Of a stretch of DNA of 42,191 nucleotides, positions 23,927 to 32,082 are shown piece by piece. The notes beneath the pieces are model-generated. The model had not been told where the DNA came from. It made no database searches and worked only from the letters and a program-made list of their open reading frames with translations. Position numbers and translations under genes: made by a program. Within the stretch, counting starts at the first letter, position 1. Every line of letters begins with the position of its first letter. The stretch is from Clostridiales bacterium (GTDB taxonomy: Bacteria > Bacillota > Clostridia > Oscillospirales > Oscillospiraceae): positions 1 to 42,191 of the forward strand of contig SFEG01000015.1 in the NCBI GenBank assembly GCA_004558025.1, given 5' to 3'.

Positions 23927-24240
23927 CTTTTCAGTGGCGCTTTAACGCCGTACCTATACATATTTTGCCCAAGCCCGGTATCGAGACTGCGGCGGAAACC
24001 GGGACAAACAGATAGCCAATAGCCACTGTGTACGCGAAGCGCATGGATTTGAATCACACCTAATCCGTCACCTGCGGTGACACCTTCCCCTCAAAGGGGA
24101 AGGCAGGGGTGCAGATAAAATTTGCACTAAATCAGCACAATTTCACGTTGTGCGAAACCTTGCGGTTTCCACGGCACCCTCGACACCGGGCTGCTGCAAT
24201 CATCGTATCCGCAGGTGTCTCAATGCGCCTCTAAAAATTC
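23927..24240. repeat. TIR element filling the clc/permease intergenic space (314 bp)
   Basis: Begins CTTTTCAGTGGCGCTTTAACG next to the clc ATG and ends GCGCCTCTAAAAATTC, where TAG is the permease stop. Core motifs CCTATACATATTTTGC, AAGCCCGGTATCGAG and CCTCGACACCGGGCTG are present at the two ends in inverted orientation; the middle holds CACACCTAATCCGTCACC and CCTTCCCCTCAAAGGGGAAGG modules. Confidence 0.8.
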
Positions 24241-25073
24241 TTCTTCCTGTGCTCCTGGATGCGCTCAAAGGCGGACTTATATTCCTCCTGACGCAGGTGC
24301 GGGAAGGCGTTGAGCAGGTGGCGGTGGACGAAGTTGCGCTCCTCGAGCAGAGCCTTGAGCCTCTCGCGCAGCTCGGCTGCATCCTCCTGAGCGTCCTCGC
24401 GGCGCTCGGTGAGCTTTTCACGCAGCTTGGCAGCATCCTCCCGTGCATCCTCGCGGCGCTCCTGCACCCTGAGCGTGCCGTCGGTCAGCCCGTCGCCGAT
24501 GCTGTAGGACACCTTTTCCAGCGCCTTTGCGACATCGTCTATGGCGCGCATGTGCGCGTCGAGCTTGAGCGCGTTCACACCGGTGATGCCGAGGTCGGCA
24601 AGCAGCATGGCCGACAGCACGCCCAGCAGCACATTCCCGTGCGTGTGCGGTATCGACTGAATGACGCCCACGAGCTTCATCGCAATCGGGTGGAATATAT
24701 ACACTATGCAGAGGCAGCCCACGCCCCACAGCAGCGAGAATTTAAGGCACACATAGCCGCCGATGTTGAACGCGTTGTCGCTGTAGTCCCACAGGCGCGT
24801 ATGCATGAACTTTTCCGATGCCCAGCCGACGATCAGCTCGAACACCGAGCATATGATGACGCTGCCTATGTACACCAGAAACACATTGTCCTTTATCGGC
24901 GTCAGCGCCCAGATGACCGCGACTAGGCCATAGCCGTAGATCGGACAGATCGGGCCTATAAGAAAGCCGCGGTTAATGAATATGCCCTTGTTGGCCGCGT
25001 GGAATATGACCTCCACGCACCAGCCGGCAAAGCCGTATATAAAAAACAGCCATAATACTTCAGTAAAACTCAT
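24231..25073 (-). CDS. PF06541-type putative ABC transporter permease with coiled-coil tail, 280 aa
   Basis: The N-terminal half has five to six membrane segments with FFIYGFAGWCVEVIFHA, NRGFLIGPICPIYGYG and SEKFMHTRLWDYSDNAFNI, the signature of the CmpB-like family annotated as putative ABC permease. The C-terminal third is a charged coiled coil with a tandem 17-residue repeat (RREDAREDAAKLREKLTE, RREDAQEDAAELRERLKA). No ATPase partner is adjacent, so the transport role is doubtful. Start and stop codons both touch dispersed elements; no clear ribosome site is seen near the ATG. Confidence 0.82.
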   Translation of the reverse strand: MSFTEVLWLFFIYGFAGWCVEVIFHAANKGIFINRGFLIGPICPIYGYGLVAVIWALTPIKDNVFLVYIGSVIICSVFELIVGWASEKFMHTRLWDYSDNAFNIGGYVCLKFSLLWGVGCLCIVYIFHPIAMKLVGVIQSIPHTHGNVLLGVLSAMLLADLGITGVNALKLDAHMRAIDDVAKALEKVSYSIGDGLTDGTLRVQERREDAREDAAKLREKLTERREDAQEDAAELRERLKALLEERNFVHRHLLNAFPHLRQEEYKSAFERIQEHRKKNF

Positions 25074-25471
25074 TTTTCAGTGGCGAATTAACGCTTCTCC
25101 TATACATATTTTGCGTGAACCCGGTTCGAGACTGCGGCAGAAACCGGGGCGTTTCGCAGCCGTGAAATTGCACTGAATCAGAACAATTTTTGCACACAGC
25201 GACCCCTCAGTCAGCTTACGCTGACAGCTCCCCTTATGCAGGGGAGCCAAGGTGGTGCGGCGGTGTTGTCGGGTGCGCTGCCTCCCCTGTGTAAGGAGAG
25301 GTGGGTCGGCGTCAGCCGAGCCGGTGGGGTTGCCTGTTCAAATCCGTGTGGCATAGCCACACACCTCACCTATTTCACTATTACTTTTTCACTATTCACT
25401 TGCAGGTACAGCCTGCCCTGCCGGGATGACGCAATATGCGTATCGCATCAATCTCAATCCGCATCTGAAAA
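25074..25471. repeat. TIR element filling the permease/plsY intergenic space (398 bp)
   Basis: Begins TTTTTCAGTGGCGAATTAACG directly at the permease ATG and ends CCGCATCTGAAAAG, containing the plsY stop. Inside are the CCCCTCAGTCAGCTTACG/CTCCCCTTATGCAGGGGAG module (25202-25247) and a related CTCCCCTGTGTAAGGAGAGG copy (25283-25305). No gene. Confidence 0.75.
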
Positions 25472-26110
25472 GCCGATGCGGTCGAGCTCGCCGTCTCTGT
25501 CCCAGAGGAAATCGAGCTTGAGCTCCTTGCCCTCTTTGATGCGCTCGAGATTCTCGACGTGCTTAGAGAGCATGGGCAGCGTTATGCTGCCGAGGATCGC
25601 GGCCGCGCGCCAGTCGCCGCGCTCGATGCCGTGGTAGATGGGGTAAAATATCGCGCCGGTGATCGGCACAAGGCAGAGATAGCGCGTCGCCAGCAGCAGG
25701 ATCGACTCGAGAAACAGCGTTGTCAGGAAATCGTTGACCCCGAAGGCCAGTATCACGCCGCCGAGGCAGGCAAGACCCTTGCCGCCGCGAAAGCGCATCA
25801 GCGCGGGATACATATGACCGAGGATGCAGGCAGCGCCCGCGGCCTCGCCGGCAAACTTGCTCTGCGCAAACAGCTTGCGCGCAAGCCCGACGCTCACCGC
25901 GGCCTTGCTGATATCGAAGCACATGACGAAGGCGCCCGCCTTCTTGCCCTCAAGTATCATAAGATTCGTCGCTCCCGCGTTGCCGGAGCCCTTTTTGCGT
26001 ATGTCGTAGCCCCTGCGCAGACCCATGACATAGGCGGGGTTTATGTTGCCGATGGCATAGCCCATCCCGGCCGCTGCAAGTGCGGCGGTCAGTGCTTTGT
26101 TTATTTTCAT
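25454..26110 (-). CDS. plsY: glycerol-3-phosphate acyltransferase, PlsY-like, 218 aa
   Basis: Membrane enzyme that transfers the acyl group from acyl-phosphate to glycerol-3-phosphate, the first step of phospholipid synthesis. Motif 1 KKGSGNAGATN, motif 2 GHMYPALMRFRGGKGLA and a third region near FYPIYHG are visible with five hydrophobic segments. The C-terminal 40 residues beyond the last helix are polar and longer than usual. Start overlaps the upstream HAD stop (ATGA). Because many clostridia have several PlsY copies, this may be a paralogue. Confidence 0.87.
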   Translation of the reverse strand: MKINKALTAALAAAGMGYAIGNINPAYVMGLRRGYDIRKKGSGNAGATNLMILEGKKAGAFVMCFDISKAAVSVGLARKLFAQSKFAGEAAGAACILGHMYPALMRFRGGKGLACLGGVILAFGVNDFLTTLFLESILLLATRYLCLVPITGAIFYPIYHGIERGDWRAAAILGSITLPMLSKHVENLERIKEGKELKLDFLWDRDGELDRIGFSDAD

Positions 26111-26760
26111 GGTTTCTCCTCCGTCAGTATGTTCAAAAGCTCCTGCGCGCTGTCCGCTATCGGGCAGCCGAAGGGCTCGAGCGTTTCTCTGCCGCGAAAG
26201 CCCCAGGACACAAGCACGCAGTCACAGCCGGCATTCACCGCGGTCCGGCCGTCGACGTCCGAGTCGCCTACATACACGGCGTCCTCGATCGTGCAGCCGA
26301 GGCTGCGCACCGTTTCGAGCACACTGTCCGGCGCAGGCTTTTTCCGTACATTTTCGCGCTCGCCGACGACGCTGTCAAACACGCCGGGGAAATAGTGCGC
26401 GATGAGCGCCTTGGCCGGCTCATCTGCCTTATTCGAGACTAAGCCGAGCTTTGCGCCCTGCTCCTTGAGCCGCATGAGCAGCTCGGGTATGCCGGGGTAC
26501 GGGCGGGTCAAAACCATGCAGTTTGCATCGTAATGGCGCACAAACACCGCAAAAACGCGGTCGGTCAGCTCAGGCGCAGTTCCCTGCGGCACGGCGCGCT
26601 CGATGAGCTTGCGTATTCCGTTGCCGACAAAGCGGCGCACCTCGTCGAGACTGCGCGCGGGGAGCCCCTCGCTTTCGAGGGCAAAATTCGTCGACGCGTG
26701 CAGATCCTCAAGCGTGTACAGCAGCGTTCCGTCCAGATCAAAAATCACAAGCTTTTTCAT
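26107..26760 (-). CDS. HAD-superfamily hydrolase, phosphoglycolate-phosphatase-like, 217 aa
   Basis: Cytosolic phosphatase with nucleophile motif DLDGTLLYT (D8), cap domain, motif II LVSNKADEPAK, and motif IV with YVGDSDVDGRTAVNAG. Members act on phosphoglycolate, pyrophosphate or nucleotides; substrate cannot be chosen. GGAGG is nine bases before the ATG. First gene of a two-gene unit with plsY, divergent from the membrane protein at 26889. Confidence 0.88.
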   Translation of the reverse strand: MKKLVIFDLDGTLLYTLEDLHASTNFALESEGLPARSLDEVRRFVGNGIRKLIERAVPQGTAPELTDRVFAVFVRHYDANCMVLTRPYPGIPELLMRLKEQGAKLGLVSNKADEPAKALIAHYFPGVFDSVVGERENVRKKPAPDSVLETVRSLGCTIEDAVYVGDSDVDGRTAVNAGCDCVLVSWGFRGRETLEPFGCPIADSAQELLNILTEEKP

Positions 26761-26825
26761 AGTCTTTCCTCCGCCATAATTTTAATACAGCGGCACTGAA
26801 AATTCAAGTTTCTTAGGCGTATTGA

Positions 26826-26854
26826 TTGACCGATGCGCGAATAAATGATAAAAT
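26826..26854 (+). promoter_or_regulatory. promoter of the 26889 gene
   Basis: TTGACC (26826-26831), 17 bp, TAAAAT (26849-26854). The DNA just upstream (TTTCTTAGGCGTATTGA, about 26808) looks like a decayed element end. Confidence 0.6.
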
Positions 26855-26888
26855 AATTACCCAATGTCAGAAGGGAGGACGTCGTCAA

Positions 26889-27371
26889 ATGGAGGATAAA
26901 ACGATCCTTGAGGAGCTGCTCGAGCGCTCGCCGGATGAGCGGATGCACAAGCGGAAAATGGACAAAGCGTATCACCTGATGGGTATGGGCATGCGCGACG
27001 AGGCCGATGCCCTGTTCGACGAGATCCTGGCCGAGGAGCCGTATAACCGCGACGCGCTGACGGGCAAAAAGCTCATTGAGCGGCAAAGAACGGTCGAGAG
27101 CCGCATGGACAGCCTTGCAGCCCGCGCAAGGGCGGCGCTTCCCGAGGCGCGGCAGCCCGAGGAGCACGTCTCCGAGCCCGAGCCAGATGAGGAAATGCCC
27201 GAACGTGAGCCGAAATTTGCTTTTTTGCGCTCGAAAAAGGTAAAAACCGCGCTCATAGCGGTCTTTGCGCTGCTGGTCGCGGCCGCCGCCGCCTTTGTCA
27301 TAACCGACGGCTTCGGCACGGACGAGCCCATGGATGCGGCCTCGGGCTATGTATACGAAATTGATATTTAG
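26889..27371 (+). CDS. tail-anchored acidic protein with a TPR-like N-terminus, 160 aa
   Basis: Residues 1-70 are helical and charged (EDKTILEELLERSPDERMHK, HLMGMGMRDEADALFDEILA, PYNRDALTG), a pattern like one or two tetratricopeptide repeats; a Pro/Glu-rich linker follows, then one C-terminal helix (about 122-142, KTALIAVFALLVAAAAAFVI) and a short outside tail. Start set at 26889 with GGGAGG ten bases upstream rather than at the ATG-like start at 26826, which overlaps the promoter. No named family. Confidence 0.7.
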   Translation: MEDKTILEELLERSPDERMHKRKMDKAYHLMGMGMRDEADALFDEILAEEPYNRDALTGKKLIERQRTVESRMDSLAARARAALPEARQPEEHVSEPEPDEEMPEREPKFAFLRSKKVKTALIAVFALLVAAAAAFVITDGFGTDEPMDAASGYVYEIDI

Positions 27372-27395
27372 AATAAAATTGTGCTGTATTAGTGC

Positions 27396-27440
27396 AAAAA
27401 TCGGGAGCACGGACGAAGGTCTGTGCTCCCGATTTTTTAT
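27396..27440. terminator. bidirectional terminator between convergent genes
   Basis: AAAATCGGGAGCACGGAC pairs with GTCTGTGCTCCCGATTTT around GAAG; T tracts on both strands. Confidence 0.9.
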
Positions 27441-28063
27441 GTTAGGCTTGCGGTGGTCGACGAGGATATGACGTCGAGGTCCTGCCCGCTGTACTGGCCC
27501 TTGTAGTTCCAATCTACGCTTATTGTGACGCTGCCCTTTTCAACGGTCGTCGTGTAGCTGAAAATGAGCGTATCTGTCTGCGCGTTGGACGATTCGACGG
27601 AGAGCGAGCGCGTCATGCCGCTCGCCGCAGCGCCGTTTACGCTTATGCCGATGGCGCGCTGGCCGATCTGCATCGTGTACGAGCGAGCGTACACGGAAAT
27701 CGTGAGCTTTACGCTGCCGTCGGCTTGCTCGGCGGCCGTCCACACCGTGTGGGTGTTAAGGCCGACTCCGGTCGCGGAGTCGAATGCGCCGGAGCCGATG
27801 ACCGTGCCGCTCGGCTGCTCGGGCGTGGGCTCGGGGGTCGCGGTCACATCCAGCGTAGGGCTTGCCTCGGTGGGAGCGGGCGTTTCCGTCGGAATGACGA
27901 GCAGCGTCTCGCGCGGAACATTCGTTGTGACCTCTGGCGTGGGGCTTGCCTCGGGCTCATCACTGCCGCCGCCTATGCCGCCTGTCAGCCACATGATGAC
28001 GATCGCAAGGATCAGAAGCACGACGATGAACGCCGCGAAAATATACACAGTCTGTTTTTTCAT
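27437..28063 (-). CDS. membrane-anchored protein with Thr/Pro-rich spacer, 208 aa
   Basis: Same plan as the protein at 16888-17559: one N-terminal helix (about residues 7-28), a spacer of about 55 residues dominated by T, P, E and A (EASPTPEVTTN, TETPAPTEASPT), and a beta-rich outer domain with WTAAEQADGSVKLTISVYAR and TISVDWNYKGQYSGQDLDVI. The matching W-N-F/Y-x-G-x-Y-x-G strand near the C-terminus supports paralogy. Starts ten bases after birA. Function unknown. Confidence 0.75.
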   Translation of the reverse strand: MKKQTVYIFAAFIVVLLILAIVIMWLTGGIGGGSDEPEASPTPEVTTNVPRETLLVIPTETPAPTEASPTLDVTATPEPTPEQPSGTVIGSGAFDSATGVGLNTHTVWTAAEQADGSVKLTISVYARSYTMQIGQRAIGISVNGAAASGMTRSLSVESSNAQTDTLIFSYTTTVEKGSVTISVDWNYKGQYSGQDLDVISSSTTASLT

Positions 28064-28073
28064 TGCTTTCTCC

Positions 28074-28814
28074 TCATGTTCTTATCTTCACTTCGCCGCT
28101 GTGCACCGTGCGGCGCTCGCCGTCGGGCATGCGCAGCACGAGGCCGTAGTCGGAGCTTATGTTTTCTGCAACGGCTTCGAACTCACCGTCTGCCGCGGCG
28201 ACCGTTATCTGCCGGTCGAGGACGATGCAGCGGCGCTTGTATTCGGCATGACACACGCTCGGCCCCTCGAGCCACACGGAGTACAGCGAGCCGAGCTCCG
28301 CGATGATGGCGGCGATGAGCTTGCCGCGCTCGAACACAAAGCCCGTCTGAGTGTACAGCGAGCCCGCCGTTTCGCGAAGCTCCTCGGGGAAGTCCTCGGT
28401 CTTCGTCGTGACGTTCAGGCCGATGCCGAGCACGGCATAGTCGACCTTGCCGTCCTTGACCGAGCTTTCGCACAGTATGCCGCAGATCTTTTTGCCGCGC
28501 AGGTACAGGTCGTTTATCCACTTTATCCCCGGCGCGCGGCCGCACACCTTCTCTATCGCGCGGCACACCGCGACGGCGGCGACCGCCGTGAGGCTCGACG
28601 CGCAGTCGACTCCGCAGTCATTCGGCCGCAGGAGCAGCGACATGTATATGCCGCAGCCCGGCGCGGAGGCGAAGCTGCGCCCCATTCTGCCGCGCCCGGC
28701 GGTCTGAGCATCGGCAATGACGACCGTGCCCTCCGCCGCACCCTCGGATGCGAGCTTTTTTAAATAATTATTCGTCGAATCAAGGCTTTCAAAAGCCTGA
28801 ACCTTAATCTCCAT
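28074..28814 (-). CDS. birA: biotin--[acetyl-CoA carboxylase] ligase, monofunctional, 246 aa
   Basis: Attaches biotin to carboxylase carrier domains. Substrate-binding DSTNNYLK, the biotinyl-AMP loop AGRGRMGRSFASAPG and KWINDLYLRGKKICGIL are conserved, with a C-terminal SH3-like domain (VAAADGEFEAVAENISSDY). It lacks the DNA-binding N-terminus, so it is not a biotin repressor. Start at MEIKVQ (28814) matches the family; this ATG abuts a dispersed element (CGCCACTAAAAAG), and the nearest AAGGAG lies inside the element about 25 bases upstream. Confidence 0.92.
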   Translation of the reverse strand: MEIKVQAFESLDSTNNYLKKLASEGAAEGTVVIADAQTAGRGRMGRSFASAPGCGIYMSLLLRPNDCGVDCASSLTAVAAVAVCRAIEKVCGRAPGIKWINDLYLRGKKICGILCESSVKDGKVDYAVLGIGLNVTTKTEDFPEELRETAGSLYTQTGFVFERGKLIAAIIAELGSLYSVWLEGPSVCHAEYKRRCIVLDRQITVAAADGEFEAVAENISSDYGLVLRMPDGERRTVHSGEVKIRT

Positions 28815-29160
28815 CTTTTTAGTGGCGCTTTGGCGCACTCCTTATACATTTATTGCGGTAGCCCAGTATCGAGGCTGCTGCGGAAACCGGAAAGCTGCCG
28901 CTTCCCGCAAGTACGATGCAAATTTTCCGTTGGATTAACGGGTGCGAAATGCTATGGTTTATGCCTTTATTCCGAACCGGGCACCTGTAATTTGCGTATT
29001 TGAAAATCCTCAATGCGCATCTAAAAAACCTCCCCTGCGTAAGGGGCGCTGGCGACGCAGTCGACTGAGGGGTCGCCTTTTCAGAGGCGTTTTCACATTG
29101 TGTCAATACGTTTTTTGCGTCGGTCCGACCGGAGAGTGCGGAGGTTCGCCTCTAAAACTA
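28815..29160. repeat. two or three TIR elements between birA and the UPF0210 gene
   Basis: A first element runs from CTTTTTAGTGGCGCTTTGGCG (28815) to GCGCATCTAAAAAAC (about 29032). A palindromic module CTCCCCTGCGTAAGGGG...CTGAGGGG (29028-29075) follows. A short 82-bp element then runs from CTTTTCAGAGGCG (29079) to CGCCTCTAAAAC (29160). Together they fill the space between the birA start and the UPF0210 stop; no gene. Confidence 0.8.
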
Positions 29161-30516
29161 ATTTTTGAGGCTTTGGAGCGGGGCGGGGATGCGACCGCCG
29201 CGGGCTATAAAATCGGCGCTTTGCGCCTTGTGCACGGGCATGACGGGAGCCGAGCCGAGAAGCCCGCCCATCTCGACCACGTCACCTACGTCCTTGCCCT
29301 CGACGGGGATGATGCGCACGGCGGTGGTTTTGCTGTTTACCATGCCGATGGCAGCCTCGTCGGCGATAATTGCGGAGATCGTCTCGGCGCTCGTGTCGCC
29401 GGGAACGGCGATCATGTCGAGGCCTACCGAGCATACGCAGGTCATCGCCTCGAGCTTGTCTATCGTCAGCGTGCCGCACTCGGCCGCGGCGATCATGCCC
29501 TCGTCCTCGGACACCGGGATGAACGCGCCCGACAGGCCGCCGACGTGGCCGGAGGCCATGATGCCGCCCTTTTTCACGGCGTCGTTTAAAAGCGCGAGCG
29601 CGGCGGTCGTGCCGTGCGTTCCGCAGGTCTCGAGCCCCATCTCCTCAAGTATGCGCGCGACGCTGTCGCCCACGGCGGGGGTCGGCGCAAGCGAAAGGTC
29701 GACAATGCCGAAGGGCACATTGAGCCTTTCCGATGCCTCGGCGGCGACCATCTGACCCATGCGCGTTATCTGGAACGCGGTCTTTTTTATAGTTTCTGCG
29801 ACGACGTCGAACGGTGCGCCCTTGCACTTTTGCAGCGCGTGGTACACGACGCCGGGGCCGGACACGCCGACGTTAATGACGCTGTCGGCCTCGCCGACGC
29901 CGTGGAACGCTCCGGCCATGAAGGGGTTATCCTCAACGGCGTTGCAGAACACGACGAGCTTTGCGCAGCCGAGTCCGTCGGTATCACGGGTAAGGTGCGC
30001 GGTCTCTTTTATTATGCGGCCCATTTTGGCGACGGCATCCATGTTGATACCGGCGCGTGTCGAGCCTACGTTCACGCTCGAGCATACAAGATCGGTCTGC
30101 GCCATCGCCTGCGGTATCGCGCGAAGCAGGAGCTCATCACCCTTGGCAAAGCCCTTGTGCACGAGCGCAGAGTACCCGCCGATGAAGTTCACGCCGCAGG
30201 TCTTTGCCGCGCGGTCGAGCGTCAGCGCAAAGGGAACATAGTCCTCGGTCTCGCAGCTTCCCGCGACGAGCGCGATGGGCGTGACGGAAATGCGCTTGTT
30301 GACGATGGGTATGCCGAACTCGCTCTCGATATCCTCGCCGGTTTTAACGAGCTTTTCCGCGCGGCGGCAGATCTTGTCGTATATTTTTTCGCAGCAGCGC
30401 TCGGGGTCCTCGCTTACGCAGTCGAGCAGCGATATGCCCATTGTGATCGTTCGGATATCGAGATGCTGCTTGTCGATCATGTCGATGGTGTCAAAAATAT
30501 TGTTAAGGCTCAGCAT
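29158..30516 (-). CDS. UPF0210 (PFL) family protein, 452 aa
   Basis: A full-length cytosolic member of UPF0210, seen from LNNIFDTIDMIDKQHLDIRT, SVTPIALVAGSCETEDYVPF, GHVGGLSGAFIPVSEDEGM and MGGLLGSAPVMPVH. The family is conserved next to an ACT-domain protein, as here (the ACT gene ends ten bases upstream), pointing to amino-acid-responsive control. Catalytic activity is not established. TAG stop immediately before an element end. Confidence 0.9.
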   Translation of the reverse strand: MLSLNNIFDTIDMIDKQHLDIRTITMGISLLDCVSEDPERCCEKIYDKICRRAEKLVKTGEDIESEFGIPIVNKRISVTPIALVAGSCETEDYVPFALTLDRAAKTCGVNFIGGYSALVHKGFAKGDELLLRAIPQAMAQTDLVCSSVNVGSTRAGINMDAVAKMGRIIKETAHLTRDTDGLGCAKLVVFCNAVEDNPFMAGAFHGVGEADSVINVGVSGPGVVYHALQKCKGAPFDVVAETIKKTAFQITRMGQMVAAEASERLNVPFGIVDLSLAPTPAVGDSVARILEEMGLETCGTHGTTAALALLNDAVKKGGIMASGHVGGLSGAFIPVSEDEGMIAAAECGTLTIDKLEAMTCVCSVGLDMIAVPGDTSAETISAIIADEAAIGMVNSKTTAVRIIPVEGKDVGDVVEMGGLLGSAPVMPVHKAQSADFIARGGRIPAPLQSLKN

Positions 30517-30525
30517 GGCGGCACC

Positions 30526-30795
30526 TCACAGCTTGTGCATCGCGTCGAAAATATCCTCACGCTGGATGCGGATGGACAGGCCGCGCCCCTCGCCGTAGGT
30601 CTTCAAAACGCCTTGCAGGCTTGCAAAGGGCTCGTCGCAAAGCGCAAGATCGACGACCATCATCATTGTGAAATAGCCCTCCATGATGGTCTGGCTTATG
30701 TCCAGAACGTTTATGTCGTGGTCTGCAAGCGTGTTGCACACGCCCGCGATTATGCCGACCTGATCCTTGCCGACGACCGTTACTATAGCTTTCAT
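30526..30795 (-). CDS. ACT-domain protein (UPF0237 family), 89 aa
   Basis: One ACT domain, a small amino-acid-binding regulator: MKAIVTVVGKDQVGIIAGVC, NVLDISQTIMEGYFTMMMVV and a C-terminal helix. Start at 30795 with GGAG nine bases upstream; a longer frame to 30861 has non-homologous residues. Paired with UPF0210. Related to glycine-cleavage regulators such as GcvR, but ligand unknown. Confidence 0.9.
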   Translation of the reverse strand: MKAIVTVVGKDQVGIIAGVCNTLADHDINVLDISQTIMEGYFTMMMVVDLALCDEPFASLQGVLKTYGEGRGLSIRIQREDIFDAMHKL

Positions 30796-30853
30796 ATTTC
30801 TTCGCTCCAATGCTGTGTTGATTAGATCATTATATCCGATTATCGGGCTGTTT

Positions 30854-31372
30854 TCAAGCATTTGAACGGCCGCCGTGCTCCTGCGCGCAGTCTGCGCTGC
30901 CCTCGCTGCGGAGCATTTGCAGCCCGTGGTCTATGGCGTCGATTACGGCGGCAAGATTCTCCTTCGCCGCCTTTTCGCTGCCGGGCAGGTTTATTATAAG
31001 CGTTCTGCCCCGAATACCGGCCTCGGAGCGCGACAGGCAGCCGCGCGGCGTAATGCGCATGCTCTCGGCGCGCATCGCCTCCGGTATGCCAGGGGTGCGC
31101 CGCTGTATGACCTCAAGGGTCGCCTCGGGCGTGATATCGCGCGGAGAAAAGCCGGTGCCGCCGGTGGTCAGAACGAGATTCAGCTTCAGCTCGTCGGCAC
31201 AGCGCACGAGCTCCGCCCTTATCTCCTCCTTTTCATCCGGAACGATGCAGGTGTGGCAGACAGAAAAGCCTCTGCCCTCCAGAACCGCGCACAGCGCAGG
31301 GCCGCTCGTATCGACCCTCTCGCCCGCAGAGCATTTGTCGCTGACCGTTATAACAGCCGCGGAGTAATTCAT
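30854..31372 (-). CDS. mogA: molybdopterin adenylyltransferase-type protein (MogA/MoaB), 172 aa
   Basis: Adenylates molybdopterin before metal insertion. The MoCF fold is clear: VITVSDKCSAGERVDTSGPA, the motif TTGGTGFSPRDITPEAT and NLPGSEKAAKENLAAVIDAI. Full length. It follows tupC by 56 bp, across a GC-rich hairpin without a T tract, so it is the last gene of the tungstate uptake unit. AGGAG precedes the ATG by five bases. Whether it serves tungsten or molybdenum cofactor cannot be told; the neighbours suggest tungsten. Confidence 0.92.
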   Translation of the reverse strand: MNYSAAVITVSDKCSAGERVDTSGPALCAVLEGRGFSVCHTCIVPDEKEEIRAELVRCADELKLNLVLTTGGTGFSPRDITPEATLEVIQRRTPGIPEAMRAESMRITPRGCLSRSEAGIRGRTLIINLPGSEKAAKENLAAVIDAIDHGLQMLRSEGSADCAQEHGGRSNA

Positions 31373-31428
31373 GCTTTCTCCTCCATTCTAAATAACCGTG
31401 CCGCCCGCTTTTCGCGGCGGCAATTATC

Positions 31429-32082
31429 CTACGCCCCGTACAGCTCGATGAAACGTTTTGTTTCATCAAAACGGGGCGAGCTTATAATTTCTTTGGTCGG
31501 GCCGCGCTCTATAAGCCTGCCCGAGTCAAAAAACAGCGCCTCATCCGTAAGCCGCTCGGCCTGACGCAGACTGTGAGTCACAAGAACGAGCGTGCAGCCG
31601 GTCTTTTCTCTGTATCGGGCAAGCAGCCGCTCGGCGAGGACTGCCGATTCCATGTCCATTGCCGCGGTCGGCTCATCGACGATAAGAAGCTCATAGTCTC
31701 TCATAAGAAGCCTTGCAAGCGCCATGCGCGCCGTCTCGCCGCCGGAGAGCCTGTGCGCCGGACTGTCGGCAAGATGCTCTATAGAAAGAAAGGCCATAAG
31801 CTCCCGCGCACGCTCTGGATCCTTTGCGTTTATAAGAAGATTGTTTCTCGTGCTCATTCGGAAGGCAAAGCATTTTTGCGGCATGTATCCGGTTTTTATC
31901 CCGAGCCCGATGTCCTTTTTGTCATCGGCCGCTTCGACTCCGGCGAGTATCCTTGCAAGCGTAGTTTTGCCGCTGCCGTTTGCGCCTATCACGGCGTAAG
32001 CGCCGCCCGATATAAGCTCCGTTTCCGGCATGTCGAGGACGAGCCGTGCGCCGTAGGTCTTCGTGAAAGCCCGTATCTTCAC
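31429..32082 (-). CDS. tupC: tungstate ABC transporter ATP-binding protein, 217 aa
   Basis: Cytoplasmic ATPase of the importer. Walker A GANGSGKTT, signature LSGGETARMAL and Walker B LLIVDEPTAAMD are visible; a histidine switch lies in LVTHS. The start is a GTG at 32082 that overlaps the tupB stop (GTGA), giving VKIRAFTKTYG; the longer frame upstream is an antiparallel shadow of tupB. It is short for the family because it lacks a C-terminal regulatory domain. Confidence 0.9.
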   Translation of the reverse strand: MKIRAFTKTYGARLVLDMPETELISGGAYAVIGANGSGKTTLARILAGVEAADDKKDIGLGIKTGYMPQKCFAFRMSTRNNLLINAKDPERARELMAFLSIEHLADSPAHRLSGGETARMALARLLMRDYELLIVDEPTAAMDMESAVLAERLLARYREKTGCTLVLVTHSLRQAERLTDEALFFDSGRLIERGPTKEIISSPRFDETKRFIELYGA

